DNA of 64,000 nucleotides from Amycolatopsis sp. NBC_01488 (GCF_036227105.1 NZ_CP109434.1:4096001-4160000); one strand, 5' to 3'. Counted from the first letter of the stretch, positions 1 to 9,368 are shown. Translations and numbers: made by a program. Notes: generated from the letters alone by a model not told the origin.

Positions 1-993
1 GAGATCACCGCCGACTCGCTGACCGGCGTGTTCTCCTCGACGAAGGGTGCGGCGCACCTGGTGGTGGCACTGCTCGTCCAGGACGGCGTGCTCGACCTCG
101 ACCAGCGGGTCAGCCACTACTGGCCGGAGTTCGGCGCCGCGGGCAAGGCCGCGATCACCCTGCGGGAGCTGCTCGCGCACCGGGCCGGCGTCGTGGGCGC
201 GGACGCCGGGTTCACGGCCGAGGAGATCGCCGACGACCGCGTGATCGCCGAGCGGCTCGCCCCGCAGCGGCCGTACTGGCGCCCCGGCACGGCGTTCGGC
301 TACCACGCGCTGGTGATCGGCGCGCTGACCGGCGAGGTCGTCCGGCGCGTGACCGGCCGCAGCATCCAGGAGCACTACGAGGAGCGGATCCGGAAGCCGT
401 TCGGCCTGGACTTCTACCTGGGGCTGCCGGAGGAGCTGGAGCCGCGGTTCCTGACGACCCAGCCGATGCTGCCGACGCCGGAGCAGCTGGCGGAGCTGCA
501 GGCCGCCGCGACGGGGCCGGACAGCCTCACGGGGATCGCGTTCAACCGCAACCACCCGAAGGCACCGGAGCTGTGGGACCTCCCCAACCTCGAGGTGGTC
601 CGACGGCTGAGCCCGGCCTCGGTGGGCGGCGTGGCCTCGGCGCGCGGCCTGGCCGGAATGTACGCGGCGGCGATCAGCGGCCCCGAGCGCCTGCTGCACC
701 CGGAGACGGCGGCCGAGTTCGCCCAGATCCATTCGATCGGCGACGACTTGTCCACCCGCAACCACAACGCGTTCGGCCTCGGCTTCGCGATCGTCTCGGA
801 CGACTACCCGGCCCTGGGCCAGGGAGCATTCGGCCACAGCGGCGCAGCGGGCTCCCAGGCATTCGCAGACCCCCGCAGCGGCTTGGCCTACGGCTACAAC
901 CGCCGCCGCTTCGCCTTCCCCGGCGGCGCGGCCCCGGAGAACGCAAGGCTGGTAAGCGCGATCCACAAGGCGGTGACGGAAAAGCGGGCTTGA
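1..993 (+). CDS. Serine hydrolase, beta-lactamase/EstB-like (5' truncated by window)
   Basis: The reading frame is open from base 1, so the N-terminus lies outside the window; 330 residues are visible. The class C beta-lactamase/penicillin-binding fold is indicated by S-S-T-K (visible residues 12-15, the SxxK nucleophile motif), by W-R-P-G-T-A-F-G-Y-H (the Tyr of GYH is the likely YxN-position general base) and by G-H-S-G-A-A-G near the C-terminus (the KTG/HxG position). Family members are esterases or peptidases rather than resistance enzymes. A GTG at 28 lies just before SSTK and would remove the strand before the nucleophile, so it is not the start. Substrate unknown. Confidence 0.85.
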   Translation, partial: EITADSLTGVFSSTKGAAHLVVALLVQDGVLDLDQRVSHYWPEFGAAGKAAITLRELLAHRAGVVGADAGFTAEEIADDRVIAERLAPQRPYWRPGTAFGYHALVIGALTGEVVRRVTGRSIQEHYEERIRKPFGLDFYLGLPEELEPRFLTTQPMLPTPEQLAELQAAATGPDSLTGIAFNRNHPKAPELWDLPNLEVVRRLSPASVGGVASARGLAGMYAAAISGPERLLHPETAAEFAQIHSIGDDLSTRNHNAFGLGFAIVSDDYPALGQGAFGHSGAAGSQAFADPRSGLAYGYNRRRFAFPGGAAPENARLVSAIHKAVTEKRA

Positions 994-1848
994 CGAACGA
1001 GCAGTCCACAAAGGACTCCCCTGGCCGGGCGGCCCGAGCCCACCCGGCCAACAGGGCAGCGCGAGCACGCTCGAAGCGGGCCGAGGTTGGGGGGCTGCTC
1101 CGGCGGATTGCGCAGGCGCGGCCCGCGCGGTTCGGGCTTGGTGAGCGGACCACATCGCCGCCACCGGCCCGCTGGCGTTGCGCCCCGGCTCGGCGAGCGA
1201 TCGGCTGGCCGGTGTCGCGGATCGGCTCGGCGAGCGGTCGGTCCGACGCCGGTCGGCCTGGCTGTTGTTGCGCGCTGGCTCGGTCGAGCCATCGTCCGTT
1301 CGGCTGGCGAGCGGTTGCCCCGGCCGCTGGCCGGCCGATGCGGCGGCAGTCGGCGTCGCCGACGCCAGGCTTGTGAGCCAGAGGCTTCAGGCTGAGTTCG
1401 GAGCGGTCGACACCTCCATCAGTCCGGGTCACGCCCTGGATGGGGCCGTCGCGCCACCGGCGCAGCCGAGGACCGAGCACTCCGGCAGGCACCGGATCAC
1501 CCGCTCCGAAGCCGCCCCCTCGGCACCAAGCCCGTCGCCGAGTGCTCGAGATGGCAGCCCGCACCCGGAGCAACACCTGGCCCCGGACGGCCCAGGCCTC
1601 CGCTCCGCCACCCGGCGGGGATGCACGTCCGCAATGGACGTCGTTACAGGATTCACCCGTTAGGACGTTCCGGCCGGGACGTTTCGCCTGATCACCCGGC
1701 TCGATCTGACTTTCCGTAGCTAAAACCCTCCCGATCATTGCTCCGTTGTGGAACTATTGGGCCGTTCGCGGGGAGAGGGCCCCGCGAGGGGGACTCACCG
1801 TTACGGTCAGCGTCCCCATGCAGATCCCCAGGGGAGAGGAGATCGACC
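994..1848. other. 855-bp stretch without a recognisable gene
   Basis: Open frames in this stretch are Arg/Ala/Pro-rich and show no family signature or ribosome-binding site, so I treat them as non-coding. A short direct repeat, CGGCTCGGCGAGCG(A/G)TCGG, occurs at 1187-1205 and 1223-1241. The distal part must hold the promoter and 5' leader of the peptide gene at 1849. It could be decayed coding DNA, but nothing identifiable remains. Confidence 0.5.
1767..1786 (+). promoter_or_regulatory. Hairpin in the leader of the peptide gene
   Basis: CGCGGGG (1767-1773) pairs perfectly with CCCCGCG (1780-1786) around a 6-nt loop, about 60 nt before the peptide start. In an RNA it would form a stable 7-bp stem in the 5' leader. 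Whether it has a function is unknown; it could be a protective or attenuating element. Confidence 0.35.
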
Positions 1849-2043
1849 ATGTCGACGCCCACGGACACCAAGCCCGAAGAAACCCCGGAGCCGGTCGAGA
1901 AGGCCGGCCCGGTGGTCCCGCACCCCGAGCCCGACGAGCACGGCTGGGTGCACCTGGGCCACGGCCCGCTGGTCACCCAGAAGTCGGACGGCCCGGTCGT
2001 CACGCCGAACTGCGCGCCGCCCTGCTACCAGGTGGCTCGCTGA
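1849..2043 (+). CDS. 64-residue peptide encoded upstream of the CHAT protease
   Basis: The ATG is preceded by a strong ribosome-binding site, GGGGAGAGGAG, which makes this small ORF credible. The product is Pro-, Glu- and Thr-rich at the N-terminus, with no signal peptide or membrane segment. It contains three related blocks, G20-P-V-V-P, G39-P-L-V-T and G48-P-V-V-T, and ends in N-C-A-P-P-C-Y-Q-V-A-R with cysteines at 55 and 59. It lies 91 nt upstream of the CHAT-domain protein gene on the same strand, with a hairpin between them. I do not recognise the family. Placement suggests it is a substrate, inhibitor or cofactor peptide of the protease (inference); a modified-peptide precursor is an alternative, but no modifying enzyme is nearby. 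Confidence 0.7.
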   Translation: MSTPTDTKPEETPEPVEKAGPVVPHPEPDEHGWVHLGHGPLVTQKSDGPVVTPNCAPPCYQVAR

Positions 2044-2063
2044 GCTTGACCAAGCTGTAACCG

Positions 2064-2094
2064 CCCGCCTGCCGATCTTCGACCGGTAGGCGGG
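2064..2094 (+). terminator. Hairpin between the peptide and CHAT genes
   Basis: CCCGCCT (2064-2070) pairs with AGGCGGG (2088-2094). The stem extends inward by one G-U and three G-C pairs, giving about 11 bp around a 9-nt loop. It starts 20 nt after the peptide stop and has no U-run behind it. It probably acts as a partial terminator or RNA stabiliser that makes the peptide more abundant than the protease (inference). Confidence 0.5.
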
Positions 2095-2134
2095 CTCCGT
2101 TCTGCCAACGCTGTGCTGTCATAGGAGAGTGCCT

Positions 2135-4744
2135 GTGACAAAGCTGGACCCGTCCGAAGTCATCGACAGGGTCCGCAAACTCCAGCAGACCGCGTCGGAC
2201 GTATCGTGCCTCGGGCGTTTCCACGAGGGCGTTCGCCTGCTGCGCAAGGGCATGGGCCTGCTGGACGGGATGTATCCGGTCGAACGCGAGTTCCGCACCG
2301 ACTGGATGGTCACGCGGATCAGGCTCTCCAGCACGCTCGTGGCGCTGAACTCGGAGATCTCCGGGGACATCAAGGCCGGCCTGGCCGGGCTGGACGACGT
2401 CCGCCTGCTGATCAACGGCGTCGACGACCCGGTCGTGCGCGCCGAGCTGAGCGCGGCGCTCGAGCACAACTACGGGGCCCGGCTGATGAGCGTCGGCCGG
2501 AACGAAGACAGTCTCGGCTACTTCGGGACGTCGATGGAGTACCGGCGCTACTGGCTCGACCACACCACGGAACCCGAGCCCCGCATGGTCGGTCTCGTCC
2601 AGACCCTGGCCGCCCGCGGCTGGGTGCACACGAAGCTGGGCAACGTCGGCCAGGCGCGTGAGGACCTCAACCGCGCGATCGAGCTGGCCGAAAAGTTCGA
2701 GCTGCGCGCCGACGCGGCGGACGGGAGGCGCTTCCTCGGGACCTTGGCGCTGCGGACCGGGGACGTGCCGGAGGCCCTCCGCCTGTACGAGGTCAGTGAG
2801 CGCTCCTACCGGGCCCTGGACCTCGACGTTCCGTCGCAGCTGCGGCTGGAGCAGGCCGAGGCGCTGCTGGCCGCGGGCCTGGCCGGTGAGGCGGGGGAGC
2901 ACCTCGACGACCTGATGGAGTCGATGCGCTCCCTGCCGAGCGTCACCCGCGAGCTCGCCTACATCGAGCTGCACCGCGCCGAGGCCGCGCTGCGGGCGGA
3001 CGACCTCGCCCTGGCGAGGCAGATGGCCGGATCCGCCCGCCGGCGGATGCTGAAGGTCGGCTGCCAGACCTGTGCCGGGAACGCGAAGATCATCGGGCTG
3101 CAGGCCGACGTCCTGGAAGCGCTGCGCTCCGGGGAAATCCCGGCGTCCCTGCCCTACCGGGCGATCCGGACCGCGGAGACCTTGCCGCTGCCGAGGCTGA
3201 CCGACCAGGCCGCCACCGCGCGCATGCTCGCCGTCCGGTTGGACATTCGGCGCGGCAACCTGAAACGCGCCGTCGAGACCCTTCACAAGGTCCCGCGGCC
3301 CGGGCAGCTCACCCCCATCGACTACCGGATGCTGCGCCGCCTCTGCCGGGCCGAGCTGGCCGTGGCTCAGGGGAACCGGGCCAAGGCGCTCACCGAGATC
3401 CGGTCCGGGCTCACCGAACTGGACGCCGTCCGGGACCGGATGGGTGGGCTGGATCTCGTCTCCGGGACCGCTCTGCACGGCCAGGAGCTCGCCGATCTCG
3501 CCGTGAAGCTCGTGCTCGAACGCAGTGATGCGCGGCGGCTGTTCGTCTGGCTCGAACGGACCCGGGCCCAGACCTACCGCTACGAACCGCTCTCCGCCGG
3601 GACCGATCCCGAACTCGCCGCGCGCGTGGCCGAGGTGCGGGGCCTCGGCCAGGCCATCCAGGAAGCCCAGCACGACGGCCACCCCAGCGCCGGCCTGCGG
3701 GCGAAGTACAACGAACGCCTCCGCGAGGCCCAGCGGCTCGGGTGGCACACCGGGCGCTGGGGACGGCCGCGGCCGGTCGCCGGGTTGGGCGAGGTCGTCG
3801 CGCGGCTCGGCGAACGGGCCATGGTCAGCTTCGCCGCTTCCGGGAACGAGCTCGTCGCCGTCGTCGTGGCCGGGGGTGAGTGCCGGCTCGTGCGGCTCGG
3901 GTCCGCCGAGTCGGCCGCCGAGTCCGCGCGCGTGCTCAACGTCGACCTCGACGCCCTCGCGCCCGACAACCTGCCCGAACGGCTGGCCGAGGTCGTCATG
4001 GCGTCGGCGCGCAAGCAGGCCGACAAGCTCGACGCGCAGCTCATCCAGCCGTTGGCGGACACCATCGGCGACCGCGAGCTGGTCATCGTCCCCACCGGGC
4101 CGCTCTACGCCGTGCCGTGGGGCGTCCTGCCGGGGCTCCGGGGACGGCCCACTGTCGTCGCGCCGTCGGCGACCGCCTGGCTCGCTGCCGAGCTGACGAA
4201 GTCGCCGCGTGCCCGCAAGATCGTGCTCGTCCGCGGGCCGGGGCTCGCCGGCGCCCGCGGTGAGCTGGAGAAGCTGACCACGCACTACCGCACCGCGACG
4301 ACCATGACGGGCGCCAAGGCCACCGTGAAGTCCGTGCTGCGCGCGATGGACGGCGCCAAGCTCGCCCACTTCGCCGCCCACGGCGCGCACGAGCCGGAGA
4401 ACGCGCTGTTCTCCCGGCTCGAGCTCGCCGACGGCGCGCTGTTCGGGCACGAGATGGCCGGGCTGCGGCAGCCGCCGCGCCAGGTCGTCTTCGCCGCGTG
4501 CGAACTCGCGCTCAACCGGATCCGGCCGGGCGACGAAGCCCTCGGCTTCGCCAGCGCCCTGCTCGCCAGCGGGTCCCGCACGGTGATCGCGCCGCTGTCG
4601 CGCGTCGGCGACCTGGCCTCGGCGGCCGCGATGGACGACTACTACCGCGCGCTGGCCGTCCGGGACAGGCCCGCGCTGGCGCTGGCCGACGCGATCGCCG
4701 TCGACCCGTTCCGCCGGCCGTTCGTCTGCCTCGGCTCAGGCTGA
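2135..4744 (+). CDS. Helical-repeat (TPR-like) protein with C-terminal CHAT caspase-like protease domain
   Basis: A GTG at 2135 is chosen because AGGAG at 2123-2127 sits 7 nt upstream; the in-frame GTG at 2129 is too close to it. The protein is 869 residues. Roughly residues 1-450 are alternating amphipathic helices with TPR character (for example the A-x-x-x-L-x-x-Y patterns around 190-260). About residues 590-869 form the CHAT domain, with H-F-A-A-H-G containing the catalytic His749 and V-V-F-A-A-C-E-L containing the catalytic Cys789. CHAT proteins are cysteine proteases of the caspase/separase clan, and many act in defence or programmed death. The gene follows the small peptide gene and overlaps a pseudogene on the other strand by 9 nt. 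Substrate and trigger are unknown; a peptide-protease pair is my inference. Confidence 0.88.
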   Translation: MTKLDPSEVIDRVRKLQQTASDVSCLGRFHEGVRLLRKGMGLLDGMYPVEREFRTDWMVTRIRLSSTLVALNSEISGDIKAGLAGLDDVRLLINGVDDPVVRAELSAALEHNYGARLMSVGRNEDSLGYFGTSMEYRRYWLDHTTEPEPRMVGLVQTLAARGWVHTKLGNVGQAREDLNRAIELAEKFELRADAADGRRFLGTLALRTGDVPEALRLYEVSERSYRALDLDVPSQLRLEQAEALLAAGLAGEAGEHLDDLMESMRSLPSVTRELAYIELHRAEAALRADDLALARQMAGSARRRMLKVGCQTCAGNAKIIGLQADVLEALRSGEIPASLPYRAIRTAETLPLPRLTDQAATARMLAVRLDIRRGNLKRAVETLHKVPRPGQLTPIDYRMLRRLCRAELAVAQGNRAKALTEIRSGLTELDAVRDRMGGLDLVSGTALHGQELADLAVKLVLERSDARRLFVWLERTRAQTYRYEPLSAGTDPELAARVAEVRGLGQAIQEAQHDGHPSAGLRAKYNERLREAQRLGWHTGRWGRPRPVAGLGEVVARLGERAMVSFAASGNELVAVVVAGGECRLVRLGSAESAAESARVLNVDLDALAPDNLPERLAEVVMASARKQADKLDAQLIQPLADTIGDRELVIVPTGPLYAVPWGVLPGLRGRPTVVAPSATAWLAAELTKSPRARKIVLVRGPGLAGARGELEKLTTHYRTATTMTGAKATVKSVLRAMDGAKLAHFAAHGAHEPENALFSRLELADGALFGHEMAGLRQPPRQVVFAACELALNRIRPGDEALGFASALLASGSRTVIAPLSRVGDLASAAAMDDYYRALAVRDRPALALADAIAVDPFRRPFVCLGSG

Positions 4745-5290
4745 AGACGCTGAAAACGCGGAGAACGCCGGCGGCGACCACACCAGCCGCGGATCCGGCT
4801 GGACGAAGCTGCCGAGCAGGTGGTCGATGCGCGTCAGCACGTCGAGGTCGAGCCGGACGCCGGCGGCCTTCGCGTTTTCCGTGACTTGCTCCGGCGTGCT
4901 CGCCCCCACCACGGCGGACGCGACGGATTGATGCTGCAGCGTCCACGCCAGCGCGAGCTGTGCCATCGTCAGGCCCGCGTCGTCCGCGACGCCGCGCAGC
5001 AGCTCCACCCGCTCCAGCAGCTCCGGCATCAGCAACGGCCGCGCGTGCGCCGGGCCGGCCCCGCGTGAGCCCGCCGGGACGCGCCCGTCGCGGTACTTGC
5101 CGGTCAGCACGCCCTGCGCGAGCGGCACCGACGCGAACTGCCCGACCCCGATCCGCTCGCCCACCGGCATCACCTGCGCCTCCGGAACACAGCATCGAGT
5201 AGTGCGGCTGGTTGGCGATCAGCGGGACGTCGTACCGCGAGGCCGCTTCGTGCGCCTGCAGCAGCTGCTCGGCCTGTTCCAGGAGCGCGT
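4736..5290 (-). pseudogene. Aldo/keto reductase, C-terminal half only, frameshifted
   Basis: Reading the minus strand, about 5290-5190 encodes the aldo/keto reductase segment that includes V-P-L-I-A-N-Q-P-H-Y-S-M-L. The family sequence continues only in another frame from about 5190 (P-E-A-Q-V-M-P-V-G-E) through V-P-L-A-Q-G-V-L-T-G-K-Y to the stop at 4736. A few bases are therefore missing at the NQPHYSML/PEAQV boundary. The N-terminal half, with the catalytic Asp/Tyr/Lys/His, is absent; upstream of about 5290 the DNA abruptly becomes polyketide-synthase sequence of the opposite strand. It cannot be an active enzyme as read. Decay by deletion or an assembly collapse would both give this picture. 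Confidence 0.8.
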
Positions 5291-7632
5291 GATCGCCGCC
5301 GAGGCGACCGTCACGCTCGAGACCGCGCCCGGTCACCGGACGCGGTGCCTGCCGAGCCCGTACACGGCCGAGTTCGAGCTGGTCAAGGCCGGTCTGCGGG
5401 ACGTGCCCGCGCAGGAGGCGTGGCAGCGGCTGGAGGAGCTGAACACCGGACGGCTGCGGGTCGCGAGCAAGGGGGCCCGCCACGGTGGCGAGCGGCTCGA
5501 CGAAGAAACCCAGCTCACCGAGGGGATGTTCATGGCGGGCCAGGTCGCGGTACTGCGGGAGCGCCGGACGACGATCGCCGAGCTGCACGCCGACGTGACT
5601 TCCGGGAAAGCCTTTGCCCGTCCGGCCGATCCGGTGCCGGCGTCGGAGACCAAGGACATCGCCGTCATCGGCATGGCCTGCACCTTTCCCGGTGCTCCCG
5701 ACCTCGACGCGTTCTGGTCGACCGTCTTGCGCGGCGAGGACGCGGTCACCGAGGTCCCGCCGGCCCGGTGGGACCCGGCTGTCTACTTCGGACAGTCGAC
5801 GTCGAAGTGGGGCGGGTTCCTGCCGCCGCTCGACGTCGACCCACTGGACCACGGCATTCCGCCGTCCGCGATGAGCAGCATCGATCCCGCTCAGCTCGTG
5901 TCGCTGGAGACCGCGCGCCGGGCATTGGCCGACGCGGGCTACGGCGAGCGCGACTTCGATCGCGAGCACACGAGCGTCGTGTTCGGCGCGGAGGCGGGCG
6001 GCGACCTCGCGAACGCGGGCACGCTGTGGTCACTGCTCGACGGCTACCTCGACGAGGTGCCGCCCGAGCTGCTCGCGCAGCTGCCCGAACCCACCGAGGA
6101 CACCTTCCCCGGCACGCTCGCCAACGCCATCTCCGGCCGGATCGCCAACCGCCTCGACCTCGGCGGCGCGAACTACACCGTCGACGCCGCGTGCGGCTCG
6201 TCGCTGGCAGCGTTCGACCTCGCCGCGAAGGAGCTGCGTGCCGGGACCAGCTCGCTGGTGCTGTGCGGTGCGGTCGACCTGCACAACGGCATCCACGACT
6301 ACCTGATGTTCACCTCGGCGGGCGCGCTCTCGCCGACGGGCCGCTGCCGCCCGTTCGACGCGGCGGCCGACGGCATCGCGCTCGGCGAGGGCGTCGCGTG
6401 CCTGGTGCTCAAGCGCCTGTCCGACGCCGAACGCGACGGTGACCGGATCTACCCGGTGGTCAAGGGCGTGGGCGCGGCGAGCGACGGCAAGGCGCTCGGG
6501 CTGACCGCGCCGCGTCCGGAAGGCCAGCGCCGGGCACTGGACCGGGCTTACCGCGACGCCGGAGTGTCCCCTGTGGACGTCGGGCTGGTGGAGGCCCACG
6601 GGACCGGGACGGTGGTCGGCGACGCGACCGAGCTGCGGACGTTGACGGACTTCTTCGCTTCCTCGGGCGCGGCACCGGGGAGGTGCGTGCTCGGGTCGGT
6701 GAAGAGCCAGATCGGCCACACGAAGTGCGCGGCCGGGCTGGCCGGGCTGATCAAGGCGGCGCTGGCGCTGTGGCACGAGGTCGTGCCGCCGACGCTGCAC
6801 TTGACGAGGCCGAACGCGGCCTGGGACCCGGCGGCGAGCCCGTTGACGTTCACGACGGCGGCGCGGCCGTGGGCGGATCCGGCCCGGTTGGCGGGGGTGA
6901 GCGCGTTCGGCTTCGGCGGGACGAACTTCCACGCGGTCCTCGGCGCGGGCCCGGTGGCCCCGGACCGGCGGCACGGCCTGCGGGACTGGTCCGCCGACGC
7001 CGAGGAGATCCTCCGCAGCGTCCGGAAGACCGACGCGGACCCGGGCCAGATCGCTTTCCTCTTCCCCGGCCAAGGCAGTCAGCGCACCGGCATGCTCGCC
7101 GAGCTCTTCGTGCACTTCCCCGAACTCGCCGACCTCCTCCGGCTCGCCCCCGACGTCGCCGGGAAAGCGTTTCCCCCCAAGGCTTTCAACGCCGGCACCG
7201 CCCAAGCGCGCGAACAAGCCCTCACCGACACCCGCGTGGCGCAGCCCGCGCTGGGACTGGTCGAGACCGCTGTGGCAACGCTGCTCCGGCAGGTCGGCGT
7301 CCGGCCGGACTTCCTCGCCGGGCACAGCTACGGCGAACTCGTCGCGCTGTCGGTCGCCGGTGCCTTCGACACCGAAACCCTGCTCAGGCTGAGCCGAGCG
7401 CGTGCGAACGCCATCGCCGACGTCGCCCGGCCCGGCGCGCCGTCATGGCGGCGAAGGATCTCCTGACGCCCACCCTGATCGGCCCCGACGTCGTGGTCGC
7501 CAACCACAACGCGCCCGAGCAGGTCGTCCTGTCGGGACCGGTGGCCGCGGTGGAACGGGCGATCCGGCGGCTGCGCGAAACCGGCGTCACCGCCCAGCGG
7601 ATCCCGGTCGCCTGTGCCTTTCACAGTCCGCT
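5290..7632 (+). pseudogene. Type I polyketide synthase fragment (NPD tail, KS, partial AT)
   Basis: This is a remnant of an iterative PUFA/glycolipid-type synthase. About 5290-5640 matches the C-terminal end of a nitronate-monooxygenase-like (NPD) domain, including L-N-T-G-R-L-R-V-A-S-K-G and G-M-F-M-A-G-Q-V-A-V-L-R. The ketosynthase spans about 5650-6940 with D-A-A-C-G-S-S (active Cys), E-A-H-G-T-G-T and G-H-T-K-C-A-A-G. The acyltransferase starts at about 7045 with G-Q-G-S-Q and G-H-S-Y-G-E-L. It shifts frame near 7436-7444, where M-A-A-K-D-L-L continues in the next frame, and stops after C-A-F-H-S-P-L at about 7630. The NPD start, the AT end, and any ACP, KR or DH domains are missing. It is an orphan fragment, nonfunctional as read. 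Confidence 0.82.
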
Positions 7633-8201
7633 CGCCCCGGGAGTTCCCGCCGGGCCTGCTGCCCGAGCACGTCCCGGCCGACCCGCTGGGAAATCCGCCC
7701 GCGGCGCTGACCCCGGCTCCCGACACGGACCTGGCGGGGTTGACGGCGTTGCCGGCCGGCTGGACGGCGGCGGTCGGCCCCCTGGTCGCGCCGGCGGCGG
7801 CCGCGGAGTCGTTCCGGATCGCCCGCCGCGCGCTGGACCTGGCGGCGCGGGGCCTGCTGGAGGCGCCCGGCCCGGTGTTCTGGTGCCGCGACCACCTGAC
7901 GACGCTGCTGCTCCTGGTGGACGAGTTCCTGGTCGCCCAGCTGGCAACGACGACGTTGACGCCGCTGGCCGGGTTGTCCGGCCGACGGCGGGAGCAGCTG
8001 GCGGAGACGTTGCTGGCGCTGGTCCAGACCCGCGGAAGCGCCCCCGAGCTGGGCCGGCTGCTGGACCTGCACCCGCAGACGATCCGGGCGCGGCTCAAGA
8101 AGCTGGGCGAGCTGTTCGGGGCGCGGTTGGCCGACCCGGGGGAGCGGCTGCGGCTGGAGCTGGCGTTGCTGGCGGAGCGGGCACTTCCGGGCGAGGAGTG
8201 A
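7630..8201 (+). pseudogene. PucR-family transcriptional regulator, C-terminal half only
   Basis: Beginning at about 7630 in a third frame, the sequence resembles the second half of PucR/CdaR-type regulators. A GGDEF-like helical core is followed by a C-terminal helix-turn-helix with R-G-S-A-P-E-L-G-R-L-L-D-L-H-P-Q-T-I-R-A-R-L-K-K-L, the HTH_30 recognition region. It then runs to the stop at 8199-8201. The N-terminal half is missing because the acyltransferase fragment is joined directly to it. No credible start codon or ribosome-binding site lies at the junction. An intact member of the same family is present at 37747. Confidence 0.72.
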
Positions 8202-8216
8202 TCCGGGCACGGCGTC

Positions 8217-8741
8217 CTACGGCATTTCGAGGACCGTCCCGGCACGCGGTCCGGCGAGCCGCTCCGCGACAGGTTCACCGTTCTGGGGGACACCACCTGG
8301 TGGCGCTGACGGTGCTGCTTTCGGGAACACCCACCGCCGGTAGCCGTACCAGCGGACAGCGGTTCCGGACAAAGTGCCCAGCACCATCCCCGCCACGAAG
8401 TCCGCGACCTCCTGCGCCAGGTGGCTCACGTGCGGGACCGACAGGTGCAGCGCGTACCGCGAGACCAGCGCCGGCACCAGGTTCACCGCCACCGCACCCG
8501 CGTTGACCACGAAGAACAGCGCCGCCTCGCGCAGTCGCCGGTGCCCTCCTCGGCCGGCGAACGACCAGCGTCGCGACAACAGGTACGCGAACGCCGTGGA
8601 GGTCACCGTCGCGAGGAAGAGGGCCGTCACCGGCTTCTCGGACAACACGGTGAGCTTCAGGCTGTAGTCGCCCAGTAGGGTGACCCCGTACGCGGCCAGG
8701 CCGACGACGGCGAAGCGGAGCAGCTCTCGCGGCTCGGCCAT
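8217..8741 (-). CDS. GtrA family membrane protein
   Basis: 174 residues starting at an ATG with GGAGG just upstream. The N-terminal L-L-R-F-A-V-V-G-L-A-A-Y-G motif and four predicted membrane helices (about 10-30, 37-56, 78-98, 108-128), followed by a hydrophilic tail, fit the GtrA family. Members are thought to move or bind polyprenyl-linked sugars during cell-surface glycosylation. The length is slightly above the family norm because of a Pro-rich tail of about 40 residues. It is divergent from the membrane protein gene at 8781 with about 40 nt between them, so they probably share a promoter region. It lies between degraded genes but shows no damage itself. Confidence 0.83.
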   Translation of the reverse strand: MAEPRELLRFAVVGLAAYGVTLLGDYSLKLTVLSEKPVTALFLATVTSTAFAYLLSRRWSFAGRGGHRRLREAALFFVVNAGAVAVNLVPALVSRYALHLSVPHVSHLAQEVADFVAGMVLGTLSGTAVRWYGYRRWVFPKAAPSAPPGGVPQNGEPVAERLAGPRAGTVLEMP

Positions 8742-8780
8742 GGTTCCTCCAGGTGACGCCGACAGGGTGGAGGTCTTTCG

Positions 8781-9368
8781 ATGGCACGCACGGGCGGTGA
8801 GGGTGAGCTCCCCTCGGTCGCCGAGCTGGTGAACCTTTCGCAGACGAAACCGCTGGTGATCCGCGGTGACCTCGACGCGATGCTCGCCGAGGAACCGGCT
8901 CCCGAACCGAAGCCCGATCCGCTGGCCATCCTCGACGCCGAGCTCGCGGCTCCGGAGCCCGAGGACGAGCGCCCGCTCGAAGCCCCGCCCGCGGAGTCCC
9001 GGCGGACGAAGCCGTTCGTGCTCGCCGCGGGTGCGGCCGTCGCGCTCGGGCTGGCCGCCGTCGTGCTGCTCCAGCCGCAGCAGGTCGGCGGGACGGCCAC
9101 GTCGCCGCCGGGCGCCACCGCCCCCGCCGCGCCGCCGACCTCGAGCGACGCGGTGGAGACGATGAGCGCTTCGGCGGCCGCGCCCCCGCTCACCGCCGAG
9201 GTGCACGACTCGCCGGTCCGGACCACGAACCAGCCGGCCGCCGCGGGGCGCAAGCCGGCGCACCCCACGACGACGGCGCCGCCGCCGGCCGAGGACCAGT
9301 GGCAGCAGTACGTGAGCTCGGTGATCAGCTCGTGGCAGCAGCGCCCGCACGGCGGGCGGAACCACTGA
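8781..9368 (+). CDS. Single-pass membrane protein of unknown function
   Basis: 195 residues from an ATG with GGGTGGAGG 7 nt upstream. The N-terminal about 75 residues are acidic and cytoplasmic, including a run rich in Pro, Glu and Ala. One membrane helix follows at about 77-97 (F-V-L-A-A-G-A-A-V-A-L-G). The outer part is a Thr/Pro/Ala-rich, probably disordered tail, ending in a short W-containing segment. The layout resembles anti-sigma or cell-wall-associated linker proteins, but no conserved domain is recognisable. It is divergent from the gtrA-like gene and abuts the lipase remnant, whose stop begins at the next base. Confidence 0.7.
   Translation: MARTGGEGELPSVAELVNLSQTKPLVIRGDLDAMLAEEPAPEPKPDPLAILDAELAAPEPEDERPLEAPPAESRRTKPFVLAAGAAVALGLAAVVLLQPQQVGGTATSPPGATAPAAPPTSSDAVETMSASAAAPPLTAEVHDSPVRTTNQPAAAGRKPAHPTTTAPPPAEDQWQQYVSSVISSWQQRPHGGRNH

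Noticed and set aside
994..1738. Open frames on both strands in the first long gap.
   Set aside because: No start signals and low-complexity Arg/Pro/Ala translations without any family motif.
1849..2043. Peptide as a lanthipeptide or other known modified-peptide precursor.
   Set aside because: No LanM/LanB, radical SAM, YcaO or ATP-grasp enzyme and no transporter adjacent; only the CHAT gene is.
5097..7466. One continuous 789-codon polyketide synthase gene.
   Set aside because: Its first about 65 codons are antisense to the aldo/keto reductase remnant, and its last nine codons are out of frame with the acyltransferase, so it is a fragment and not a gene.
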